Shown here: positions 1 to 6,477 of the stretch, piece after piece | How the letters are laid out: every line of letters starts with the position of its first letter | How positions within the stretch are numbered: position 1 is the stretch's first letter | DNA from: DATGIQ01 sp035295665 | GTDB taxonomy: Bacteria > Planctomycetota > Planctomycetia > Gemmatales > Gemmataceae | NCBI GenBank assembly: GCA_035295665.1 | Contig: DATGIQ010000269.1 | Coordinates: forward strand, 1 to 9,018 | Length of the DNA: 9,018 nucleotides | Reading direction: 5' to 3' | Position numbers and translations under genes: made by a program | Notes under the pieces: model-generated | What the model was told of the DNA's origin: nothing | The model's database searches: none | Seen by the model: only the letters and a program-made list of their open reading frames with translations

Positions 1-72
1 CAGCCGTGGAAGTTTTCCGCGGGGAATGGCCCGAAACGTGATGGGGCGGCGGTCGACCGCTCTTCCCGATAG
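1..72 (+). other. possible 3' end of an upstream gene
   Basis: Two rightward frames are open from the window edge. One ends at TAG 70-72 after 23 codons, the other at TGA 39-41 after 12 codons (ending VEVFRGEWPET). Either could be the tail of a gene lying just upstream of the acyltransferase, which would put the acyltransferase in a rightward operon. The stretch is too short to recognise a protein or to choose between the frames. Confidence 0.2.
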
Positions 73-74
73 GC

Positions 75-79
75 AAGGA
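75..79 (+). promoter_or_regulatory. ribosome binding site AAGGA deciding the acyltransferase start
   Basis: AAGGA lies 8 nt before the ATG at 88. A second in-frame ATG at 79 overlaps the last base of this site and has only a short AGG (71-73) in front of it. The spacing therefore favours ATG 88. Confidence 0.45.
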
Positions 80-87
80 TGCCAACC

Positions 88-849
88 ATGAAGATTCGTC
101 ATCCGCTCTTGATCAAAGTGCTCGGTTTTGCCGTAGCCTGGATTGTGCGCTTGTGTATTGGCTCGTTGCGCTATCGATTTCATGCCATCGGGCAGTCCGG
201 ATTGCCGAGTCAGCCTCACTTGCGTGGCCAGTATGTCTACGCCTTTTGGCATGAAAACATGCTGTTGCCGGCCTACCACTGCCGGTGGCCCAACATTTTT
301 GTGCTCATCAGCCAGCATGCCGACGGCCAATTCGTCGCAGAGGTTTGCCATCATTTGGGCATTCGCCTGGTTCGAGGTTCCACGACGCGAGGCGGGACCG
401 AAGCGCTGCGCCAGATGATGCGGCTCAGTCTGGAGAACCATCTGGTGATCACGCCAGACGGCCCGCGCGGGCCACGCAGATGCGTCCAGCCAGGAATTAT
501 CTATCTTGCGGCCAAGACGGGCTTGCCAATCATCGCTATGGGAGTTGGCCACCAAAGTGCGTGGCGGTTGCGAAGCTGGGACCGGTTCGTTTTGCCCAAG
601 CCGTGGGGGCGGGCGACCCTGGTGACCGCGGCCCCGATCCCGATTCCGCCGCGGCTCGATTCCGAGTTGCTCGAACAGTACCGCCGGCTCGTCGAAGCCA
701 CGCTTCACGAAGTGAATGAAGCAGCCCAGCAGTGGGCGGAAGTGGGTGGTCCGTGGAAAGAGAGCCGTCCCAAGAGAACGCAGACAGAAACGCTTGCGGC
801 GGGGTATCATAAGAAAAGCCGGAACGGGAGAACTTCTACAAGTTCCTGA
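88..849 (+). CDS. DUF374-type lysophospholipid acyltransferase family protein
   Basis: A 253-residue protein that probably transfers an acyl chain to a membrane lipid or lipid A precursor at the inner membrane. From the start at 88, visible family marks are FWHE (53-56), SQHADG (75-80), VRGSTTRGG (95-103) and TPDGPRGPR (122-130), followed by a GLPI segment and a VLPKPWGR segment near 168-175. This set is typical of DUF374, a branch of the LPLAT superfamily. His55 is not followed by Asp five residues on, so the classic HX4D motif is absent; this may be normal for the branch. From memory, some DUF374 members have been described as secondary lipid A acyltransferases (LpxJ); the substrate here cannot be read from sequence. 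A hydrophobic N-terminal segment (about 8-27) suggests membrane contact. The last 30 or so residues are basic and Ser/Thr-rich and carry no motif. An alternative start is ATG 79. Confidence 0.85.
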   Translation: MKIRHPLLIKVLGFAVAWIVRLCIGSLRYRFHAIGQSGLPSQPHLRGQYVYAFWHENMLLPAYHCRWPNIFVLISQHADGQFVAEVCHHLGIRLVRGSTTRGGTEALRQMMRLSLENHLVITPDGPRGPRRCVQPGIIYLAAKTGLPIIAMGVGHQSAWRLRSWDRFVLPKPWGRATLVTAAPIPIPPRLDSELLEQYRRLVEATLHEVNEAAQQWAEVGGPWKESRPKRTQTETLAAGYHKKSRNGRTSTSS

Positions 850-954
850 TTTGGCGGTCTGGTTCCTGGATTGCTCTTGCAACGCGTGAAAGCGATCGTT
901 ATCGTGCCCCCCCGAACGTTACCGACAGAGCGATTCGAAGCGTCCGTGGATGTT

Positions 955-1395
955 ATGCCGGTGCGGACGGGCTGGGTGCGGGGTGCCTTGTTGGCGATTG
1001 CCCTGGGGCTCCTGGGGGTCTTTAGCATCGCTGCCTGGCTGAACCCGTATGACGAAGAAGGCAACGCACGCCGATTGGAGACGCATCTCCAGATTGGCTT
1101 GCCGCCCTGCACCTTTCGTTCCCTCACAGGAATTCCGTGCCCGTCGTGCGGCATGACCACGAGCTTCGCCTTGTTGATGCACGGCGACCTGGCGAATTCG
1201 CTGCGCGCCAATGCCGTGGGCACGCTCCTGGCGCTCTTCGGCCTGGCCGTGCTTCCCTGGAGCCTGGCCAGTGCGGTCTTCGGTCGGCCCCTGTTGGTCC
1301 GATCGCCGGAGCGAGCAGTCCTGGGGATCGTGATTGTCTTTGTCGTGCTGCTGTTGACTCGCTGGTTGGTGATCCTGACGCTGGGTTCATATTGA
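955..1395 (+). CDS. DUF2752 family membrane protein
   Basis: A 146-residue integral membrane protein of unknown function. The DUF2752 signature is clear: CPSCGMT at 62-68, preceded by Cys52 in PPCTF and followed by HGDL and LRANAVGTLLALFG, which matches the family pattern of a CPxCG motif and a conserved Asn before a membrane helix. Likely membrane segments are about 10-28, 86-106 and 122-143. The three cysteines (52, 62, 65) could bind metal or form a disulfide, but that is inference. The start is uncertain. The frame is open back to TTG 871, with GTG 886 and GTG 904 also possible, and none has a strong Shine-Dalgarno. I chose ATG 955 because it begins just before the first helix. The next gene starts about 50 bp downstream on the same strand, suggesting cotranscription with the lipoprotein. 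Confidence 0.8.
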   Translation: MPVRTGWVRGALLAIALGLLGVFSIAAWLNPYDEEGNARRLETHLQIGLPPCTFRSLTGIPCPSCGMTTSFALLMHGDLANSLRANAVGTLLALFGLAVLPWSLASAVFGRPLLVRSPERAVLGIVIVFVVLLLTRWLVILTLGSY

Positions 1396-1447
1396 GGGTC
1401 GTCGGTCGCTCTCAAGAGGCAAAACACGCGATCACGGAGGAGAGAAG

Positions 1448-2134
1448 ATGGCGGCATGGAAGCTGCGGGGTTATCTCGCCGGCGTGCTGGTGGCTGCCGT
1501 ATCGTGTACCGGCTGCAACATGATGGCGCTGCCGTTCTTCTTGATCCCCGGGATGGATCCGAAGCACGAAGCCAAGTGCAAACTGGAACCGCACGGAAAC
1601 GAAAAAGAGGTCCGGGTGGTTCTGATGTCCTCTTCCGGATTGGAAACCCGGTCCGAGTTTCTGAGGATCGACCGAGAGTTGAGCCGGCTCATGTACCAGC
1701 AGATGGAAGAAGGCTTCAAGAAGAACAAGGAAAAAGTGACGGTGATCCCAGTCAGCCAGGTGGAGAAATACAAGGACGATCATCCTAACTGGCATGCACT
1801 GTCGCCGGAAGAAATCGGCAAACATTTCCGTGCCGATTATGTGATTGATCTGGAGATCAATGCCATGACGCTCTATGAGCCGGGGAGCGCCAATACGCTG
1901 TTCCGAGGCCATGCCGAGATTTCCTTGGATGTGGTCGACATCTACAAGCCGGCAGAGGGACCGATTTACAAGGAAGAGTACACGATCGACTATCCCCGAG
2001 CGCGCGGGCCAATTCCCGCCAGCGAAGGAAATGTGCAGCAATTCCGGCAGCGATTCCTCGGCGTGGTCGCCCGGGAGTTGTCGTGGCGGTTCACGGCCCA
2101 CCTGGTAGAGGACGATTTCCGAATGGCCGATTAG
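1448..2134 (+). CDS. putative planctomycete-type lipoprotein of unknown function
   Basis: A 228-residue protein, probably exported and lipid-anchored. The start is well supported: GGAGG at 1436-1440 sits 7 nt before the ATG. The N-terminus has Lys/Arg at 5 and 7, a hydrophobic run at 9-18, then a Cys-containing end (SCTGCN, Cys20 and Cys23). Either Cys could be the lipidated one; neither box is perfect, since position -3 is Ala for Cys20 and Cys for Cys23. The body alternates strands and helices: VRVVLMSSS (55-63), a charged helix (72-95), VTVIPVSQV (97-105), then IGKHFRADYVIDLEINAMTL (123-142) and a YPRARGP segment. The pattern resembles a planctomycete protein often seen beside DUF2752 genes, and the early part loosely recalls CsgG/LpoB-like periplasmic lipoproteins. 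That fold is a guess and no enzyme motif is visible. Confidence 0.75.
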   Translation: MAAWKLRGYLAGVLVAAVSCTGCNMMALPFFLIPGMDPKHEAKCKLEPHGNEKEVRVVLMSSSGLETRSEFLRIDRELSRLMYQQMEEGFKKNKEKVTVIPVSQVEKYKDDHPNWHALSPEEIGKHFRADYVIDLEINAMTLYEPGSANTLFRGHAEISLDVVDIYKPAEGPIYKEEYTIDYPRARGPIPASEGNVQQFRQRFLGVVARELSWRFTAHLVEDDFRMAD

Positions 2135-2180
2135 AATGGTCTGAGCCCAAGAACCGGGTCGTCGGCAATCGGCTCTCCGC

Positions 2181-2184
2181 GGAG
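2181..2184 (+). promoter_or_regulatory. ribosome binding site GGAG deciding the CDGSH protein start
   Basis: GGAG (within GGAGAA) lies 9 nt before ATG 2194. The frame is open upstream to an ATG at 2083, but that start would overlap the lipoprotein gene by about 50 bp and add a low-quality Arg/Gly-rich leader, so ATG 2194 is preferred. Confidence 0.5.
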
Positions 2185-2193
2185 AATTACTTC

Positions 2194-2433
2194 ATGACGG
2201 ACCCCGTTGTCATCCGCTGTCGAGAAAACGGACCGCTGGTCATCCGGGGAGCCGTCCGGATCATTGATCATGAGGGGAACGAGTTCACGCCACCTCCGGG
2301 AAAAGAGTCTGTAGCGCTGTGCCGCTGCGGCCAATCCAAGAACAAGCCATTTTGTGATGGCTCCCACCGTAATTGCGGTTTTCGGGCAGCGGAGACTGCC
2401 GGGTCCACCCAGAGCGGATCGACTCCGGTGTGA
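2194..2433 (+). CDS. CDGSH iron-sulfur domain protein
   Basis: A 79-residue cytosolic protein predicted to bind one 2Fe-2S cluster through three Cys and one His. The motif is complete: CRCGQSKNKPFCDGSH at 43-58, giving ligands Cys43, Cys45, Cys54 and His58, with the usual Ser48 and Pro52. The segment before it (GPLVIRGAVRIIDHEG) is the usual beta-rich lead-in of bacterial CDGSH proteins. Such proteins are thought to act in electron transfer or in iron and redox balance; the exact role here is unknown. It follows the lipoprotein gene after 59 bp on the same strand. The 17 residues after Gly62 are polar and probably disordered. Unusually, most of the gene (2268-2433) is also coding in the other direction, as the 3' end of the glycoside hydrolase gene. 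Third codon positions of the two genes face each other, the arrangement that constrains both proteins least. Confidence 0.88.
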   Translation: MTDPVVIRCRENGPLVIRGAVRIIDHEGNEFTPPPGKESVALCRCGQSKNKPFCDGSHRNCGFRAAETAGSTQSGSTPV

Positions 2434-5240
2434 GCAGCGACCTCCTCAAGCGGCGCTGGGGCCGCGTTAGCAAGCGCCGCACGGACATCATCCGAGAGCA
2501 TCGTCAAGAGATGAATCTGCGGTTCTGAAAGTCCAACCTCAACCGGCGACATCTCGCCATCTTGCAATTTCACGCTGCCGTTCAGAAGCCCGACGTTTCC
2601 TAAATTCCCGCCCAGTAAGATGGGCTCGACGGGACGACTACTCCGACCGGGAGGCATCGGGCTAGGGGGATTCTGATCAATCTGATTGATCTCAATGAAG
2701 TCGATCTTATCATTCCTCGAACCATCCGCATTGGTGACCGCCAGTAGTCCGTTGGTGACGGTCACGGTCCGCCATGCCTCCTGGAAGCGACTCAGGACAT
2801 TGACTCCGCCGCTGACGGTAAGGACCCCTTGCACGGCGATCTCGTAGATGCTGTCGAAGTTGCTCGGGTCTCCAGAAACCACGTGGACATCGTAGGTGCC
2901 GTTGGGAACGGCGATCTGCCAAACCTGACCGCCATCGGGTTGCTCCATGGCGATGCCCGTATCGTAGAGAGGGTCGTTCTCCACGCCGCGCACATACGTG
3001 TTCGCCGCATTGTCCGTGTCCCAGCCGTAGGAATAACCATTACCTCGGTCGTCGAACACGTTGCCGTAGTCCGGCAAGTAGCCATCGGGCGTCGGGATCC
3101 CGGCTGGCTGAAAGTTAATCCGCACAAACGGTACGCCTTGCAGGTCGCGGGGAGCGTACCACGTTACCTCATCGTTATACACGGTGCCGTCCGCCGCCGT
3201 GGCGGTTACTTCGACATCATTGGCGCCAGGAGCGAGCTGGACGCCGGGCCAGAGGAAGATGTGATCGGTGCTGGTGAGCGTGCTGACGACCACGCCGTTG
3301 ACCGAGAGCGTGACGGCATCGAGGTTGGAATAGATTTTGATATCGGTCGTGCTCGTAGGACGATTGATGTAGCTGCGGCTGGTGATATAGAGAACGGGGT
3401 CGGTGGACCAGTTGGCCTTGTACCAGTAGAAGGAATCCTTGAGCGTCTTGCGATCGTAGCTGACCAGCCCCTTGTCGTTCCGTCCGGGCGTATCCCCCTC
3501 ATGGCGGCTATCCACCGCGAAATCGAACATGTCCCACACACTCTTGACCCACAGATACGGCCGGCTGGCCAGCTGCTCCCAGTACATTTCATGAAACTTG
3601 TCTTGGTATTCTTCCGGGTGCCAACTATAGGCGGGATATTGTGGATACTCGGGGTTGTCCTGGTGCTGATAAATGCTCGCCCCGGCACCGTACTCGCTGA
3701 TCCCGATCGGCACGTTCGGATAGGTGCTGTGGATATTGTCGGCCCAAGAACCGATGTCATAGTAAGTCCCATAATACCAGCCGTAGTACTTGTTGAATCC
3801 CGTGACATCGGTCAAGAAATTGATCGGCTTGTTGTCGGACAGATCGGTCGCATCGGCGGTCAGGCGGGAAGGATCCACCTGATGGGCCAGTTGCACCAGC
3901 TGCTGGACATACGACTCGGCGGTGCCGTTGTCGGAGAGTTCATCGTAGATTCCCCAGAAGAGCACGGATGGATGATTGTAGTTCTGCAGCATCATCTCCA
4001 TGAGCTGCTGCTTGGCATTGTTGAAAAAGTCGGGGCTGGCGACCACGAAATCGATCAACGGCAGATCGCTCCAGGCAATGATGCCGTCCTGGTCGAGGAG
4101 GCTATACGTCAGTGGTGGATGCTGGTAGAGGGTGAGGCGGGCAAAGGTGGCACCGATATCCTGGATGAGGCTGACATCCTGGATCTGGTCGGCATCGGAG
4201 ATGGCCCAGCCTTCGTTGAGCCGGTCCTGGTGAAAGCCCACCCCGTGCAGATCCAACGACTGGCCGTTCAGGAAAAACCCCTGGTTCGGATCCACGCTGA
4301 AATACCGTAACCCCAGCGGCTGATCCACTTCATCGACCACGCTGCCGGTCGTGTCATCGATTACCTGCACCGCGACTTGATACATGTAGGGATCAGCTCG
4401 TCCGTTCCACAGATGCGGATTGGCCAGGGTGGTGCTCTGGACAACATCCATCCCGACTCCGGCGTCGAGGGACACGTCGGTGGCCAACGCTTGCACGAGA
4501 TTTCCCGCTGCGTCCATGATGTTGGCCACCACGGTCGCCTGGCGGGGCACGAGATCATCGTTTTGCAGCTTGGTCGTGATCTGCACGTCGGCCGAGGCAG
4601 CGCTGACGTTGGACTGCTGGAGGTAGACGCCGGGTGAGGCATAATCGGTGAGGCTGATATGCAAGGGATCGGTCGCGATCAGGTTGACATGCCGGTAGAG
4701 GCCTCCATCCCAGGTGATATCGCCGCTCTGAGGGACCGCGGCGAGATCCGAGGCATTATCGACCTCGACGGCAAGCACATTGTCGCCGCCAATGATGATG
4801 TAGGGGGTAACGTCCCAAACGAATGCCGCGAATCCCCCCCGATGCTCACCGACGAACAGCCCGTTCACGTACAGGTCGGTCGTGTAATTGGCACCGTCGA
4901 ACTTGATGAACAGCTCATGTCCCGTTAGATTGCCCGGCACGTAGTAATGCCGGCGATACCAGCCGATGCCGCGGTAGTAATTGTTGCCGCCGTCCTGACC
5001 GTCCAGATTGTTCCAGGTATGCGGCAACGTCACGGTCATCCAGGCCGAGTCCCCAAACGACACCGAGGCCGCTCCGGGAACATCTTGGGGAATGAATTGC
5101 CACGAATTGTCCAGGCTGAACACGGTTCGGCTTAGAAGCCGGCGATCTTCCAATTGCTCGACGCAAAGCAAGGCTCTGCAAATCGGGTGCAGCCGTTTTC
5201 GGCCTTTTCTGGGGAGGCACAAAGAGAGCGGGCTGTTCAT
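2268..5240 (-). CDS. exported glycoside hydrolase family 2 (beta-galactosidase-like) with LEPR-XLL N-terminus
   Basis: A 990-residue multi-domain protein expected to cleave beta-linked sugars outside the cytoplasm. The start has GAGG (5248-5251) 7 nt upstream. A basic N-terminus leads into VEQLEDRRLLS (27-37), the planctomycete LEPR-XLL-type signal. Domains follow in order: GH2 sugar-binding jelly roll (about 40-190, with LPHTWN and YYRGIGWYRR), Ig-like domain (about 195-310), TIM barrel (about 312-610), a C-terminal beta domain (about 615-695), a malectin-like or carbohydrate-binding domain (about 704-852), a Pro-rich linker, and a tail of about 120 residues. In the barrel, HQDR (337-340), NHPSVLFWGI (422-431), acid/base Glu434 and nucleophile Glu516 (SEYGAG) are present. 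Two key positions differ: Asp433 where Asn is expected, and Leu371 where His is expected. The last 55 codons overlap the CDGSH gene. I see no PEP-CTERM or other C-terminal anchor. Substrate is unknown. Confidence 0.9.
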   Translation of the reverse strand: MNSPLSLCLPRKGRKRLHPICRALLCVEQLEDRRLLSRTVFSLDNSWQFIPQDVPGAASVSFGDSAWMTVTLPHTWNNLDGQDGGNNYYRGIGWYRRHYYVPGNLTGHELFIKFDGANYTTDLYVNGLFVGEHRGGFAAFVWDVTPYIIIGGDNVLAVEVDNASDLAAVPQSGDITWDGGLYRHVNLIATDPLHISLTDYASPGVYLQQSNVSAASADVQITTKLQNDDLVPRQATVVANIMDAAGNLVQALATDVSLDAGVGMDVVQSTTLANPHLWNGRADPYMYQVAVQVIDDTTGSVVDEVDQPLGLRYFSVDPNQGFFLNGQSLDLHGVGFHQDRLNEGWAISDADQIQDVSLIQDIGATFARLTLYQHPPLTYSLLDQDGIIAWSDLPLIDFVVASPDFFNNAKQQLMEMMLQNYNHPSVLFWGIYDELSDNGTAESYVQQLVQLAHQVDPSRLTADATDLSDNKPINFLTDVTGFNKYYGWYYGTYYDIGSWADNIHSTYPNVPIGISEYGAGASIYQHQDNPEYPQYPAYSWHPEEYQDKFHEMYWEQLASRPYLWVKSVWDMFDFAVDSRHEGDTPGRNDKGLVSYDRKTLKDSFYWYKANWSTDPVLYITSRSYINRPTSTTDIKIYSNLDAVTLSVNGVVVSTLTSTDHIFLWPGVQLAPGANDVEVTATAADGTVYNDEVTWYAPRDLQGVPFVRINFQPAGIPTPDGYLPDYGNVFDDRGNGYSYGWDTDNAANTYVRGVENDPLYDTGIAMEQPDGGQVWQIAVPNGTYDVHVVSGDPSNFDSIYEIAVQGVLTVSGGVNVLSRFQEAWRTVTVTNGLLAVTNADGSRNDKIDFIEINQIDQNPPSPMPPGRSSRPVEPILLGGNLGNVGLLNGSVKLQDGEMSPVEVGLSEPQIHLLTMLSDDVRAALANAAPAPLEEVAAHTGVDPLWVDPAVSAARKPQLRWEPSQNGLFLDWPQRHSATDSFPGGGVNSFPS

Positions 5241-5284
5241 GGACAGACCTCAAAAGGCGTGGGAACGGTGCAACAAGATAGGAG

Positions 5285-5323
5285 ATCGGACGCCGATGTT
5301 TCCCGGACGGAAATGGTTCCGGG
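5285..5323 (-). other. two adjacent hairpins in the GH2 mRNA leader
   Basis: Two perfect stems lie between the predicted promoter and the GH2 start. One is 5285-5297 (5-bp stem ATCGG/CCGAT, 3-nt loop). The other is 5302-5323 (6-bp stem CCCGGA/TCCGGG, 10-nt loop). If the promoter call is right, both fall in a leader of about 100 nt. They could affect mRNA stability or translation. No known riboswitch is recognised, and short stems like these can arise by chance. Confidence 0.3.
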
Positions 5324-5349
5324 CGGCACCGTCCACCACAGATCACCCG

Positions 5350-5378
5350 ATTTTAAGCTAGCGGATGAGCAACTGCAA
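5350..5378 (-). promoter_or_regulatory. sigma70-like promoter for the GH2 gene
   Basis: On the minus strand, TTGCAG (5373-5378) is separated by exactly 17 bp from TAAAAT (5350-5355). These match TTGACA at 4 of 6 and TATAAT at 5 of 6 positions. Transcription would start near 5343, giving a leader of about 100 nt before the GH2 ATG at 5240. This is consensus matching only; planctomycete promoters are not well defined. Confidence 0.45.
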
Positions 5379-5381
5379 CTG

Positions 5382-5406
5382 AATTTTCCACGCCCGTAAA
5401 TTTTCC
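5382..5406 (-). repeat. paired GGAAAATT direct repeat upstream of the GH2 promoter
   Basis: AATTTTCC occurs at 5382-5389 and again at 5399-5406 (GGAAAATT on the minus strand), with starts 17 bp apart. The pair lies just upstream of the -35 box. It could be an AT-rich UP element or an activator site. With only two 8-bp copies, chance is possible. Confidence 0.3.
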
Positions 5407-5458
5407 CAAACGGTACATAACTCAAGCACTGCTGCTCCGGAGATTTTAACAGCCGCGC

Positions 5459-5487
5459 TTGCTGTTCACCGGGAAAAGCGATACACT
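5459..5487 (+). promoter_or_regulatory. weak sigma70-like promoter candidate, rightward
   Basis: TTGCTG (5459-5464) and TACACT (5482-5487) are separated by 17 bp and match the two consensus boxes at 3 and 4 of 6 positions. It would drive the small exported ORF and perhaps the genes beyond. Together with the leftward promoter it would make 5241-5567 a divergent control region with no gene of its own. Confidence 0.25.
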
Positions 5488-5567
5488 TGCGTAGTTCTTA
5501 CCAGCCTTCGGACATTGGGGTTCGAGAGGGCTGGGGTGCAATGTGGCACCTATCGTTGGAGAAGGGA

Positions 5568-5759
5568 ATGATTATTCGCTTAGCCTCATTCTTCGCGGTC
5601 GCCTGCCTCACCTTGGCCGCTACTGCCCTCCTGAATTCCTCAACTCGGCCCGCTGGACGCTCACCTGAACCGGAGAGCGATACCAATCCGCAGACTAGCA
5701 ATCGTCTACCGGCACCCGAGCGTGCGGTCTCCTTCCATGCCCGCTTCTCGCTGAATTGA
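5568..5759 (+). CDS. hypothetical 63-residue exported peptide
   Basis: I do not recognise this protein. ATG 5568 is preceded by GGAG (5558-5561) at 6 nt, inside the purine run GGAGAAGGGA. The first 22 residues (MIIRLASFFAVACLTLAATA, then LL) look like a signal peptide or single membrane helix: one Arg, then a hydrophobic core ending in small residues. The remaining 40 residues are polar, rich in Pro, Ser and Arg, and carry no motif. The same frame extends upstream to ATG 5541 and ATG 5487, but these have poorer ribosome sites. It stands alone between the GH2 promoter region and the next gene, with about 180 bp of unexplained DNA after it. It may not be a real gene: its length is within reach of chance in GC-rich DNA. 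Confidence 0.4.
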   Translation: MIIRLASFFAVACLTLAATALLNSSTRPAGRSPEPESDTNPQTSNRLPAPERAVSFHARFSLN

Positions 5760-5938
5760 GGCGGGAGGATCACGAAGCGCGTCTGCTCTCTGGGTTTATG
5801 CGCCGATTGTAAGCTACACTAGCGCGGGGTTGTTAAGGCCAATCGAAGGATGCCCCCCTCGTTCGGACGCTTGCGGCAACGGTGTGGCTTTGCGCCATGC
5901 TGCAGGTGACTCATTGGCTTTTCCCGCGAGAAGAAGCT

Positions 5939-6445
5939 ATGCAGAATACCGCATGGATTGCCCTCTTTCGGCGCATCCCGACCGAGCAACACAATATGCT
6001 GGCGGTCGTGACCACCGTAGGGATTGAGATCAACATTCAGGACCTCGTCCGCATTGAGGAGGACCACCTGGTGATCCGGGGTCGATTGGCCGGCACGACG
6101 GACAACGGGCGGATTTTCTTCCTGCCTTATGAACAACTCAGCTACCTGGGTTTCACGAAGGAAATGAAAGACGCCCAAGTCCGAGTCCTGTACGGAGACA
6201 CACCACCAGCAGGGGAACCCGAGCCGAAAACCGATATCTCCAGCGTGGAAACGGTGTTGGCCCCGCCTCCGGTCGAGGCAGCACCCGTTCCGGCGGACCC
6301 ATCGAAGCCGGAGCCACCAGCCGCGCCCGTAGAAATGCCTTCGCCTTCTCCGTTTATGAAGATCCCACGCAAAAGCGGGGTGCTGGAACGGTTGCGGGCC
6401 CGGGCTCAGCTGAGCAAAACCTCGACCCCGCCCCCCAACCCATAG
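5939..6445 (+). CDS. planctomycete-type hypothetical protein with Pro-rich C-terminus
   Basis: A 168-residue protein of unknown function. The N-terminal half (about 1-90) is a compact-looking domain: MQNTAWIALFRRIPTEQHN, then TTVGIEINIQDLVRIEEDHL, VIRGRLAGTTDNGRIFFLPY, and YLGF. This strand-rich pattern resembles a protein I know only from Planctomycetes that also starts with MQNT and has a GR(I/V)FF(L/V)PY segment. The second half (about 93-140) is low-complexity, rich in Pro, Glu and Ala, and the end is basic (MKIPRKSGVLERLRARAQLS). No signal peptide or membrane helix is seen, so it is probably cytosolic. I chose ATG 5939 because it matches that family start; the frame also has ATGs at 5882 and 5897. 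The ribosome site is weak (GAGAAGAAG). The decarboxylase gene starts 32 bp downstream on the same strand, so the two may be cotranscribed. Confidence 0.7.
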   Translation: MQNTAWIALFRRIPTEQHNMLAVVTTVGIEINIQDLVRIEEDHLVIRGRLAGTTDNGRIFFLPYEQLSYLGFTKEMKDAQVRVLYGDTPPAGEPEPKTDISSVETVLAPPPVEAAPVPADPSKPEPPAAPVEMPSPSPFMKIPRKSGVLERLRARAQLSKTSTPPPNP

Positions 6446-6477
6446 CCTGCTTTCGCCAGGTTCGCTATGCTCAAAAT

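Noticed and set aside
807..1457. 216-codon leftward ORF opposite the DUF2752 gene
   Set aside because: It is antisense to a gene with a clear family signature, and its translation is Arg/Pro/Ser-rich as expected of a shadow frame in GC-rich DNA.
1412..2101. 229-codon leftward ORF opposite the lipoprotein gene
   Set aside because: The rightward gene has a strong GGAGG site and a signal-like N-terminus; the leftward translation has no motif and is rich in His and Arg.
2829..4310. 493-codon rightward open frame opposite the GH2 gene
   Set aside because: It lies wholly inside the GH2 coding sequence on the other strand, has no family motif and reads as Val/Ile/Gly/Arg-rich antisense translation. 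Every conserved GH2 motif is in the leftward frame.
5237..5425. 62-codon leftward ORF ending in an ATGA overlap with the GH2 start, suggesting translational coupling
   Set aside because: Its start lies upstream of the best promoter candidate, its sequence is not protein-like, and it has no recognisable motif. The GH2 gene has its own GAGG ribosome site.
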